This document shows positions 1 to 7,726 of a stretch of DNA of 64,000 nt, in pieces. How positions within the stretch are numbered: position 1 is the stretch's first letter; each line of letters begins with the position of its first letter. This DNA is from Vallitalea sp. (GTDB lineage Bacteria; Bacillota; Clostridia; Lachnospirales; Vallitaleaceae), in NCBI RefSeq assembly GCF_025211055.1, contig NZ_JAOARO010000051.1, positions 26,073-90,072 on the forward strand. The letters are read 5' to 3'. The notes beneath the pieces are model-generated. The model saw only the letters and a program-made list of their open reading frames with translations, was not told the DNA's origin and did not search any database. A program made the position numbers and the translations under genes.

Positions 1-78
1 ATATTTGAATTACTTATCTAATGTAAGTAAATTGAAGATAAAATTATAACTACAAGTATGTATGTTTAATTAAAAAAA

Positions 79-105
79 ATCACTGATAATTTTCAGTGAT
101 TTTTT
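79..105 (+). terminator. Rho-independent terminator of an upstream gene
   Basis: A 9-bp perfect stem, AATCACTGA pairing with TCAGTGATT around a short loop, is followed by a run of T. It lies before asd and after nothing else visible, so it probably ends a gene lying left of the window. Confidence 0.7.
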
Positions 106-178
106 GATGTCTGAGAATATATATATATTATAAGAATAAAATACTTTACTAAAATACAGAGATAAATTATTAAAAGGC

Positions 179-207
179 TTGATTTTTTATTAAAATCGTG
201 ATAAAAT
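179..207 (+). promoter_or_regulatory. Probable sigma-A promoter of asd
   Basis: TTGATT and TAAAAT are separated by 17 bp, about 120 bp before the asd start. The leader is AT-rich, and I see no lysine riboswitch core in it. Confidence 0.4.
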
Positions 208-327
208 CTACGCATAGTAAAAACAAATGTTTACACCAGAAAGACAAATGATTATTTATGTTTATTTATTATATAAGATATATTTAATTAATTCAATAAA
301 AACATTAAAAAAGTGAGGTATAAAAAT

Positions 328-1413
328 ATGGAAAGTAAATTACGTGTTGGTATAATCGGAGCTACTGGTATGGTAGGTCAAAGATTCATTTCATTATTGC
401 ATGATCATCCTTGGTATGATGTAGTATGTTTAGCTGCAAGTCCAAGATCAGCAGGCAAGTCATATAATGAAGCAGTAAAAGGTCGTTGGGCACAATCAAT
501 AGAAATACCAGTAAAATTCGGTAATATGACTATGATGGATGCATCTAATGTTGAAGAGATAAGTGGAATGGTTGATTTTGTTTTTTGTGCAGTAGATATG
601 GATAAAAAGACTATACGTGAATTAGAGGAAGCTTATGCAAAAGCTGAAGTACCTGTTGTCTCTAACAACTCAGCTAATCGTTGGGCTGAAGACGTACCTA
701 TGGTAATTCCAGAAATTAATGATGAGCATTTAAAAATAATTGATGCTCAAAGGAAAAGACTTGGAACAAAAAGAGGATTTATCGCAGTAAAACCTAACTG
801 TTCAATTCAAAGTTATGTTCCTGTTGTCAATGCATTAAAGAAATATAAACCTACACAAGTTAATGTGTGTACTTATCAAGCAATATCTGGAGCTGGTAAA
901 ACATTTGACAGCTGGCCAGAAATGGTTGACAATGTAATACCATATATTGGTGGAGAAGAAGAAAAAAGTGAACAAGAGCCAATGAAAATATGGGGGAAAA
1001 TCGAGAATGATAAGATTGTTTCAGCTACAGAGCCTGTAATTTCTGCACAGTGTATTAGAGTTGCAGCAGCTGATGGTCACTTAGCAGCAGTTTCTATAAG
1101 TTTTGAGGAAAAACCTGAAGTTAATGAAGTTATTAGTATACTAAATAGTTATTCAGGTAAACCACAAGAATTGAAACTTCCATCAGCGCCAAAACAATTT
1201 ATGAAATACATGGAAGAAGATAATCGTCCACAAACAAAAATCGACCGTAATTATGAAAATGGTATGGGTGTAACAGTTGGTAGATTTAGAGAAGATAATT
1301 TGTATGATTACAAATTCATATGTTTATCTCATAATACTCTAAGAGGTGCAGCAGGTGGAGCAGTTTTAATCGCTGAATTATTAACAGCTGAAGGATATAT
1401 TACAGCAAAATAA
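328..1413 (+). CDS. asd: Aspartate-semialdehyde dehydrogenase
   Basis: Makes L-aspartate 4-semialdehyde from aspartyl phosphate with NADPH, the branch point to lysine/diaminopimelate, threonine and methionine; cytosolic. The N-terminal GATGMVGQRF is the nucleotide-binding loop. The catalytic cysteine sits in KPNCSIQ, followed by the YQAISGAGK segment and the conserved DGH late in the chain. The frame opens at a GTG at 313, but that GTG is part of the GTGAGG ribosome binding site, so the ATG at 328 (361 residues) is preferred. The length is typical of the archaeal/clostridial-type enzyme. The gene stands alone between terminators, so it is probably monocistronic. Confidence 0.95.
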   Translation: MESKLRVGIIGATGMVGQRFISLLHDHPWYDVVCLAASPRSAGKSYNEAVKGRWAQSIEIPVKFGNMTMMDASNVEEISGMVDFVFCAVDMDKKTIRELEEAYAKAEVPVVSNNSANRWAEDVPMVIPEINDEHLKIIDAQRKRLGTKRGFIAVKPNCSIQSYVPVVNALKKYKPTQVNVCTYQAISGAGKTFDSWPEMVDNVIPYIGGEEEKSEQEPMKIWGKIENDKIVSATEPVISAQCIRVAAADGHLAAVSISFEEKPEVNEVISILNSYSGKPQELKLPSAPKQFMKYMEEDNRPQTKIDRNYENGMGVTVGRFREDNLYDYKFICLSHNTLRGAAGGAVLIAELLTAEGYITAK

Positions 1414-1442
1414 AACGATCTAAAATTATAATAACATATATT

Positions 1443-1473
1443 AAAAAAAGGTTGCCTGATGGCAATCTTTTTT
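1443..1473 (+). terminator. Terminator of asd
   Basis: A GGTTGCC/GGCAATC stem with a 4-nt loop (one G-T pair) is flanked by A and T runs 30 bp after the asd stop. Confidence 0.75.
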
Positions 1474-1556
1474 AATGCAAAAACACATAAAGCAATAAGT
1501 ACATTTCATTACAACATAACATACTATATATAAGAATAATATTATGAGGAGAAAAT

Positions 1557-2231
1557 ATGGTACCAAATATGTGTTACGATAGATATCCTCCCACCTATCA
1601 AGAAAAGATAAACTGTGAAGATAAGAGATTGATAACTGTAGTAGGAATTGGTAAGATTGAAGTAGAACCAGATACAGCAATTCTTAAATTAGGTGTTATT
1701 ACAAAAAATGAAGATGTAGTGATGGCACAAGATGAAAATAAAAATATCATGGATCAAGTAATCAAAGGGCTTGTAGATGATGGTGTTAGCAAAACAGAGA
1801 TTAAGACCATCCAATACACAGTAGTACCACAATATGATTATATAGAAGGTAAACAAGATTTTAGAGGTTATGAAGTAAGGCATGTAATTGAAATAACAGT
1901 TACTGATATAGATACAGTAGGTATGATTATACAAAATGCAGTTAAAAATGGGGTAAACTATCAACAAGGACTAAGTTTTACCGTGGATGATCCAGATAAA
2001 TACTATGAAGATGCATTGGAATTATCAGTAATTAACGCTAGGGATAAAGCTGAAAATATAGGAATGACAATTAGAACAAGAATTAATACACGTCCTATAA
2101 AAGTTATAGAAAAGACAAAGCGTGATAAGATAAAACCTTATGAAACCGCTATTTATAGAGATGGTGGAATACCTATTCAATCAGGTAAGCTGAGTATAGT
2201 AGCTATGGTAGAAGCTACATTTGAATATTAA
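1557..2231 (+). CDS. SIMPL domain (DUF541) protein
   Basis: A 224-residue protein with the DUF541/SIMPL pattern: ITVVGIGKIEVEPDTAIL near the start, the central YTVVPQYDY and YEVRHVIEITVTDIDTVG strands, and a C-terminal SIVAMVEATFEY strand. Family members form beta-rich, often secreted or membrane-associated oligomers, and their function is poorly known. No signal peptide is visible here; the N-terminus (VPNMCYDRYPPT) looks cytoplasmic, which is unusual for the family. An ATGAGGAG ribosome binding site lies just before the ATG. It is transcribed alone, with terminators on both sides. Confidence 0.8.
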   Translation: MVPNMCYDRYPPTYQEKINCEDKRLITVVGIGKIEVEPDTAILKLGVITKNEDVVMAQDENKNIMDQVIKGLVDDGVSKTEIKTIQYTVVPQYDYIEGKQDFRGYEVRHVIEITVTDIDTVGMIIQNAVKNGVNYQQGLSFTVDDPDKYYEDALELSVINARDKAENIGMTIRTRINTRPIKVIEKTKRDKIKPYETAIYRDGGIPIQSGKLSIVAMVEATFEY

Positions 2232-2306
2232 AGGAGAGTTGTATCGTAAATATTTTTTATGGTTATACCATGAAATTAATATTTGTGATACAATCTCCTT
2301 TTTTAT
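2231..2306 (+). terminator. Long-stem terminator after the SIMPL gene
   Basis: An imperfect stem of about 30 bp starts at the stop codon (AAGGAGAGTTGTATCG) and closes with GATACAATCTCCTTTTTT. Confidence 0.8.
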
Positions 2307-2514
2307 ATGAAAGATTTTGTTGAATTCCAATATAATATTTTAATTTTTACTGTTAAGTGATTATGTGATCATGAATAAGCATAATAATTCTAAGTCTAGT
2401 GGTAAAAACTAGAGGAATAGTCAATATCATTTAAACTATCCAACAGATATGGCTTTTAAGTAATCTTATTTTTCAATTAATCATACTAAATTATAAGAAA
2501 AGGAGATTGGTAAG

Positions 2515-3615
2515 ATGAAAAAGCAACAGTTTTTTCTAGTTATTTTGATTTTTGTACTTATATTAGTGGGATGTGGGTCAAAAACTTCTAATTCCGTTAA
2601 GGATGATGAGATACCAAAACCACAAGAAAAAGAAAAAATAGAAACTACTAAATCAGAAGATAAGGTTGAACTTGTTATTTACACAAATCAAATCGATGGA
2701 GACAGAGAAGAGTTGTTTAAGATTTTAGTAGAAGAACAGAATTTCAATTTTGATGTCGTATTTGTTCAATCAGGTGGAGGGGATATAAGAGATCGTTTGA
2801 TTGCGGAAAAGAATAATCCTATAGCCGATGTTGTTTTGGGAGCATCAACTCTGGAACATTTAGCTTTAGTCGAAAATGATTTATTAGTACCGTTTACACC
2901 GGATTGGTCAGATACTGTTGATACAAGTTTGGTGGGAGTAGATAATAAGTTTTGGCCATGGGCGATTGATACATTTCACTTCACATATAATACAGCTTTG
3001 ATTGGTGGAGAAGGTCAACTACCAGTTCCCAATGATTGGTATGACTTAACATCACCTGAATATAAAGGGAAGTACTATGTATTTGGCTCTACAGGAACCA
3101 CGGGAGGGGTTATGTTTGCCTCCATGCTTGTACGTCATAGGGATGATAATGGGATTCTAGGGGTTTCAGAAGAAGGGTGGAAGTTGATTGAGGACATTCA
3201 TGCAAATGCTATTAATCCATTCCCAAATGATTTTCGTGAGGCATTAAAAGGTGAGGTTGTAGGTGGATTTATTTGGGGTGGAGGAGTAGTTACTATTCCA
3301 GAAAGTAAAGGTATTGAATTAGATGTAATGGAGACTCCTGTAGGGACACCATTTTTACCAGCTAATATAGCAATAATAAATACAGGTAAACAAAATAAGA
3401 TGAAATATGCAGAGGAATTTGTAAACTGGTGGGGCTCCAAAGAAGTACAAACAAAATGGGGTGGTGCTTTTGGAAATGCACCTGCAAATAAGGAAGCGCT
3501 TGATGCTATTGGTGGAGAGTTAAAAGCTTTTATGGAACGATTAAGTGTACATGATATTGATTGGCAGTTTGTATATGAGCATTTCAGTACTTTCTTTAGT
3601 GGTTTTAGGATTTAA
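2515..3615 (+). pseudogene. ABC solute-binding lipoprotein with deleted C-terminus
   Basis: An extracellular solute-binding protein of the iron/aminoethylphosphonate/polyamine-like class. It has a lipoprotein signal with lipobox LVGC and Cys20, then a conserved body (ELVIYTNQIDGDREELFK, IADVVLGAS, WPWAIDTFHFTYNTALIGG). The body is intact up to DIDWQFVYEH near residue 358. The last residues (FSTFFSGFRI) do not fit the family and are read in a different frame from the coding sequence of a permease. A deletion has removed the end of this gene, anything that lay between, and most of the permease. The lipoprotein itself is nearly full length and may still be made, but it has no partner permease or ATPase here. 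Ligand unknown. Confidence 0.75.
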
Positions 3616-3826
3616 TGCTCTATTAACTGATTATAATGTAGCTGCATTTTTATCTCATCCTTTAAAAGAACCTTTAGGATTGATGATAAAACGATATACC
3701 ACTGAAAGAGCAAGTGGGGATGCCCAAGCAATAATTTTTGTTTATTCAACCATATTGATGATCATTGCATCATCAAGAATGTATTTAGTATATGGTAAAT
3801 TACTTAATAAAAAATTAAAGAAATGA
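3581..3826 (+). pseudogene. C-terminal remnant of the cognate ABC permease
   Basis: Read one frame off from the lipoprotein, the DNA encodes SISVLSLVVLGFNALLTDYN followed by AAFLSHPLKEPLG. This is the last part of an iron-type (FbpB/PhnV-like) binding-protein-dependent permease, with its end at the TGA at 3824. Only about 80 codons survive and the EAA-loop domain is missing. The join with the upstream gene lies at about 3575-3590. There is no start codon or ribosome binding site of its own. Confidence 0.7.
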
Positions 3827-3835
3827 GGGAAAACA

Positions 3836-4260
3836 ATGTTGTATAATAGAATACAAAAAAGATTATTATTGCATTTGAGGGTGAAAGTGAAAAATTTGGG
3901 CTGGTTTATGATGTTAAGGATGATATTCTTTATAGTGCTCATTCTAAAATGGGTGCTTTTATTAACGGAGTCCCTTTTGAGAGACCAGAGACTCCAGAGT
4001 TTGGAATTATTCATTTAACACCATCATATCTAAAAGAAAGAAAATATGATGAGTTTTCTAAAAAGTTTATGGGTATTAGATATTTAGAGGTTTGTACTAT
4101 TGAAGTGATAAGGGTTGCAATAGGTGAGGCTAGTTGCTTTTATAGAAAAAACCAAGAAGTATGGGACTATAAGGCTGCTGTTATATTTGCAGAAATGGTA
4201 GGTGTGCAGGTTGAGATTTCTGATAACCATGATGTCTTAGTTGGAACAAGTTTTTATTAA
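3836..4260 (+). pseudogene. Inositol-monophosphatase-family remnant
   Basis: From about 3848 the frame ending at 4260 reads IAFEGESEKFGLVYDVKDD, SKMGAFINGVPFERP and, near the end, NQEVWDYKAAVIFAEMVGV. These match the middle and C-terminal blocks of inositol-monophosphatase-like sugar phosphatases (the GAF-NG block and the W-D-AA block). The N-terminal third with the metal-binding E-E and D-P-x-D-G-T motifs is absent. An ATG at 3836 with GAGGGA before it looks like the original start (MLYNRIQ), but it runs into the wrong frame, so an internal deletion of roughly 250-300 bp is the simplest explanation. It follows the permease remnant by 9 bp, as expected of one operon. Confidence 0.65.
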
Positions 4261-4394
4261 TAAATTGAAGTGAAAGTGATAAGTATATCTTGCTCTTATT
4301 ATTATTATAGTTTATAATTTATATTCTATTAAATATTTTATGAGAATTTATGATATATTTTATATAGCTATAAGAAAAAAGTGAGGGTTATGCT

Positions 4395-5408
4395 ATGGTT
4401 AAATTAGAAGATGTCGCAAAAAAAGTTGGTATATCAAAGACTACAGTTTAACGTGTTTTAAATAATGATGATACTCTATCTGTTACTGATGAAACAAGAG
4501 AAAAAATTCAAAAAGTTGTAATGGAAATGGGGTATAAACCATTAAGAAAAAGAAAAAATAAAACACAAAAACAGACATTTAGTATTGTAATGATACATAA
4601 TGATGAAGCTTTTACAAGTAAAGTTGATAGAGCGTTTTATTTTTCAATTAGAAATGGTATTGAACAAATATGTATTAAGAAAAAAATTAATGTGTTTAGT
4701 GTACCAATTACTCAATTGCCAACAACAAAACAACAGTATGATGGTGCGATAATTTTTGGGAATTTAACTCAAAACCAACACCAATTAATAAGAAATAATG
4801 CAAGTACAAATAAATTTGCTATTGTAGGTTTATATAATCCTTTTCCAGATGAATATGATCATATCTCATTTAATACTAGATTTGCCGTATACAAAGTTTT
4901 AGATTATTTAATAGCTTTAGGACACACCAAAATAGGATGTTTAGGTGCGAATGAATTCTCAGTATTAGAGGACGAGGATTCTAGAAAAAAGATATTTACA
5001 AAATACATGACAGAAAATAATTTATATAGAGATGAATGGGTGATATTTGGACATAAAGGAACACAAGGAGGATATGAGATGGCTGAAAAGCTAATTAAAT
5101 TAGATAATCTTCCTACAGCATTATTTGTAGCCAATGATCCTACAGCAATTGGTGTTATACAAGCATTACAAGATAATGGTATTATGATACCAGCAGATAT
5201 GTCTATTATAGGCTTTAATGGAGATTATACAACAGAATATACTTATCCACCTTTAACAACATTGAAAGTCAATACAAGGGAAATGGGTAAGGAGGCAGTA
5301 TTATGCTTGTTAGAAAAGATTAAAGGTGATAGAGCATTAGTTAAGAAAGTTGAAATTGGGACAACATTAATCGAAAGGAAAAGTGCAAGAAGTATAGCTG
5401 AACAGTAA
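4395..5408 (+). pseudogene. LacI-family regulator with a nonsense codon in its HTH
   Basis: Starting at ATG 4395 (after a GTGAGG site), the frame reads MVKLEDVAKKVGISKTTV, then TAA at 4449-4451, then RVLNNDDTLSVTDETREKIQ in the same frame. LacI proteins have serine in the TVSRVLN helix, so a single TCA to TAA change explains the stop. The rest, an effector-binding domain of about 300 residues (VMIHNDEAFTSKVDRAFYFS, NDPTAIGVIQALQDNG, SIIGFNGDYTTEYTYPPLTT), is intact. Translation could restart at the ATG at 4521, but that product would lack the DNA-binding helix. It probably once controlled the adjacent broken transport genes. Confidence 0.85.
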
Positions 5409-5446
5409 ATTTTTGTGTATAAGAATAAGTTAAAGGGGTTGAAAAG

Positions 5447-5545
5447 ATGCATGTAGAACCAGGATTGGTTCTGGTGTGTCTTTTGCAAAATATGGTAGAA
5501 CTTATAGCGTATATAGGGTTGAAGAGGAGGAATAAAAATGTTTGA
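5447..5545 (+). CDS. Possible 32-residue leader ORF overlapping fetA
   Basis: An AAAGGGG site precedes an ATG at 5447. The ORF reads MHVEPGLVLVCLLQNMVELI and so on to a TGA at 5543 that overlaps the fetA start. The sequence is hydrophobic and matches nothing I recognise. It could be a coupling leader or chance. Confidence 0.25.
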   Translation: MHVEPGLVLVCLLQNMVELIAYIGLKRRNKNV

Positions 5546-6188
5546 ACTACAAGGTGTGAAATTTAAACACATAATAGATTTACCATCATTAAAAATCCAA
5601 GAAAATAAGATTACAACATTAGTAGGGGAAAGTGGAGGAGGAAAAACAACAATACTAAAATTGTTAAACAAAATGATTTCACCTACAGAAGGTAAAATCT
5701 TATTTCAAGGTAAACCGCTTGACGAAATAGATTCAGTTACACATCGCAGACAAGTCTCAATGCTATCCCAAACCCCTATAGTATTTGAAGGTAATATCAA
5801 AGATAATCTATTAATTGGATTAAAATTCCAAGATAAAGAATTACCGAATGATAATTACCTAAAAGAAATATTACAAAAACTCCAATTGAATAAAAACCTT
5901 AATGATAATGTAGAACTTCTATCTGGTGGAGAAAAACAAAGACTATCATTAGGAAGAATCATTCTCCTTGATTCACCTGTATATCTATTAGATGAACCAT
6001 CTTCAGCCTTAGACGACAGTACAGAAGACATTATAATACAGATGGTTACAGGATTTGTAAAAGAAAATAATAAAACCCTTATAATGGTAACTCATTCCAA
6101 AGAAATAGCAAACAAATATTCTGATACAATAATAAAAATAAATAAAGGAAAACACAGAATGGAGGGAGACATATGGATGGAATCATAG
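5538..6188 (+). CDS. fetA: FetA-like iron export ABC ATPase
   Basis: The ATP-binding subunit of the FetAB (YbbLM) exporter, which in Escherichia coli helps export iron during oxidative stress. The 216-residue protein has Walker A GESGGGKTT (about residues 31-39), Q-loop LSQTPIVFEG, signature LSGGEKQR, Walker B VYLLDEPSSALD and an H-loop in MVTHSKE. AGAGGAGGAAT precedes the ATG. It overlaps fetB by 16 bp, so the two are translationally coupled. From about 5700 onward the third codon positions carry more C than in neighbouring genes, which suggests a different origin. Confidence 0.85.
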   Translation: MFELQGVKFKHIIDLPSLKIQENKITTLVGESGGGKTTILKLLNKMISPTEGKILFQGKPLDEIDSVTHRRQVSMLSQTPIVFEGNIKDNLLIGLKFQDKELPNDNYLKEILQKLQLNKNLNDNVELLSGGEKQRLSLGRIILLDSPVYLLDEPSSALDDSTEDIIIQMVTGFVKENNKTLIMVTHSKEIANKYSDTIIKINKGKHRMEGDIWMES

Positions 6189-6952
6189 ACTTAACAGTTA
6201 TACAAGTAGCACTAGCCTATATATTTGTGTTTTTCGTACTTGTCATAGTTAGACTCAGAGGAATTAGCAGAGAAAAAGAAATAATAATTTCATCAATAAG
6301 AATGACCCTACAACTTATCCTCACTGGTCACGTACTACTGTTTGTCTTTAACAATCCAAATCCCTACATTACCATAGCCATAATAATAATAATGGAGATT
6401 TTTGCAGTATACACAATATTCAAGAAATTCAAAGCAAAATTATCAACTCAGCTAAAAAAAGTCATAGCACTATCCATGAGCATCGGCACATTAATATGCC
6501 TGACCTACTTTTTATTTGTAGTCATCCGTATTCCAAAATGGTATGAACCCCAATACTTTATCCCCATAGCCGGAATGCTCATAGGAAACTCAATGACAGG
6601 GATCTCCCTAGGAATTAACTCACTGATAGAAGGAATGACAACCAATAAAGCCACAATAGAAGAAGCACTAATCCTAGGTGCAACCCCACAACTAGCTTCC
6701 AAAAATGTAATAAATAAAGCCTTCGACTCCGCAATACTCCCAACAATCAATTCAATGCTGGGAATGGGAATAATCTTTCTCCCAGGTATGATGACCGGTC
6801 AAATACTAGCAGGAGTAATACCAACAACCGCTATAACATACCAAATAGCCATCATGCTAGGCATTTTCGGATCTGTATCATTAACCGTCATAATAATGCT
6901 CCACCTAGGATACAAAACATTCTTCAATAAACAAAATCAATTAAATCATTAA
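6173..6952 (+). CDS. fetB: FetB-like iron export permease (UPF0014)
   Basis: The 259-residue polytopic membrane protein has the UPF0014 hallmarks: LRGISREKEIIISSIRMTLQ near the N-terminus, AGMLIGNSMTGISLGINSL in the centre, the EEALILGATPQLA loop, and FLPGMMTGQILAG near the end. It partners FetA. Several hydrophobic segments are evident. Codon use is C-rich compared with the genes either side (many ACC, ATC, CTC, CCC codons), as in the latter part of fetA. No regulator is adjacent except the broken LacI gene, which belongs to another locus. Confidence 0.85.
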   Translation: MDGIIDLTVIQVALAYIFVFFVLVIVRLRGISREKEIIISSIRMTLQLILTGHVLLFVFNNPNPYITIAIIIIMEIFAVYTIFKKFKAKLSTQLKKVIALSMSIGTLICLTYFLFVVIRIPKWYEPQYFIPIAGMLIGNSMTGISLGINSLIEGMTTNKATIEEALILGATPQLASKNVINKAFDSAILPTINSMLGMGIIFLPGMMTGQILAGVIPTTAITYQIAIMLGIFGSVSLTVIIMLHLGYKTFFNKQNQLNH

Positions 6953-7014
6953 ATACTAATGAGATTTCATTAATTCTTGTGTAAGCGTTATGTTGAAATG
7001 ATAGCAAAACACAG

Positions 7015-7085
7015 TTGACAAATAGTATGAATAGGAATATACTAACAAATAGATAATCGGATTATCGGTAATCAAATTATCGAAT
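7015..7085 (+). promoter_or_regulatory. Promoter and palindromic operator of the TetR-ABC operon
   Basis: TTGACA (7015-7020), a 17-bp spacer and TATACT (7038-7043) form a near-consensus promoter. Just downstream lies the perfect inverted repeat GATAATC-G-GATTATC (7052-7066), followed by related half-sites in GGTAATCAAATTATCG (7067-7082). The position over and after the transcription start fits autorepression by the TetR protein encoded next. Confidence 0.7.
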
Positions 7086-7100
7086 AGAAGGAGGTTTTTT

Positions 7101-7712
7101 ATGTCTGTACAGGATACTAGCTTAAATCCAAAAATAACTGAAAGTGCTATAAAAGAATTTTTAGAGTACGGCTATCTTAATGCTTCAGTGAAAAGAATAT
7201 GTGAGAATGCTGGAGTGACTACAGGTGCATTATACAAGAGGTACAAGGGGAAAGAAGATTTATTCGATTCTATTATAGAGCCTATATATGACAAACTTGA
7301 GAAACTATCAGATAATAGGATAAGCAATACCTTGAAAATATTAGAGAGCAAAGAGCTAGAAAAATTTTGGTCAAATCCAATTGAAACATATAAGTATCAA
7401 ATAAATTATTTATATGATCATTATGAAGGTATGAGGTTACTTCTGTGTTCATCAGAAGGAACCAAGCATAGTGGGTTTTTACATGGATTTGTTACAAAGA
7501 TTACAAATCTAACTTATGAGATTACTGAAGAAATTTATAAAAGAGGTTTAAGTTGTTCCTTGATGGACAAGGATACACTTCATATGCTATTAACGGCTTA
7601 TTGGACTACAATATTTGAATCAATTATTCACAGTGATTCAAGGGAAGTGGCACTAAAAAAATCCGAAACTATAGCAGAATTTTTTAATTGGAGTAAGGTG
7701 TTTGGTTTTTAA
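7101..7712 (+). CDS. TetR/AcrR-family regulator
   Basis: The 203-residue protein has the N-terminal TetR helix-turn-helix: ITESAIKEFLEYGYLNASVK, then RICENAGVTTGALYKRYKGKEDLF. A divergent ligand-binding domain follows. A strong GAAGGAGG site precedes the ATG. The next gene starts 14 bp after its stop behind AAAGGAGG, so it is the first gene of an operon with two ABC half-transporters. It probably represses this operon through the palindrome at 7052-7082 and responds to the substrate of the transporter. The inducer is unknown. Confidence 0.85.
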   Translation: MSVQDTSLNPKITESAIKEFLEYGYLNASVKRICENAGVTTGALYKRYKGKEDLFDSIIEPIYDKLEKLSDNRISNTLKILESKELEKFWSNPIETYKYQINYLYDHYEGMRLLLCSSEGTKHSGFLHGFVTKITNLTYEITEEIYKRGLSCSLMDKDTLHMLLTAYWTTIFESIIHSDSREVALKKSETIAEFFNWSKVFGF

Positions 7713-7726
7713 AGGAGGTTAATTAT

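Noticed and set aside
200..327. Lysine riboswitch upstream of asd
   Set aside because: The leader is only about 120 nt, AT-rich, and lacks the conserved lysine-box core and a terminator before the gene.
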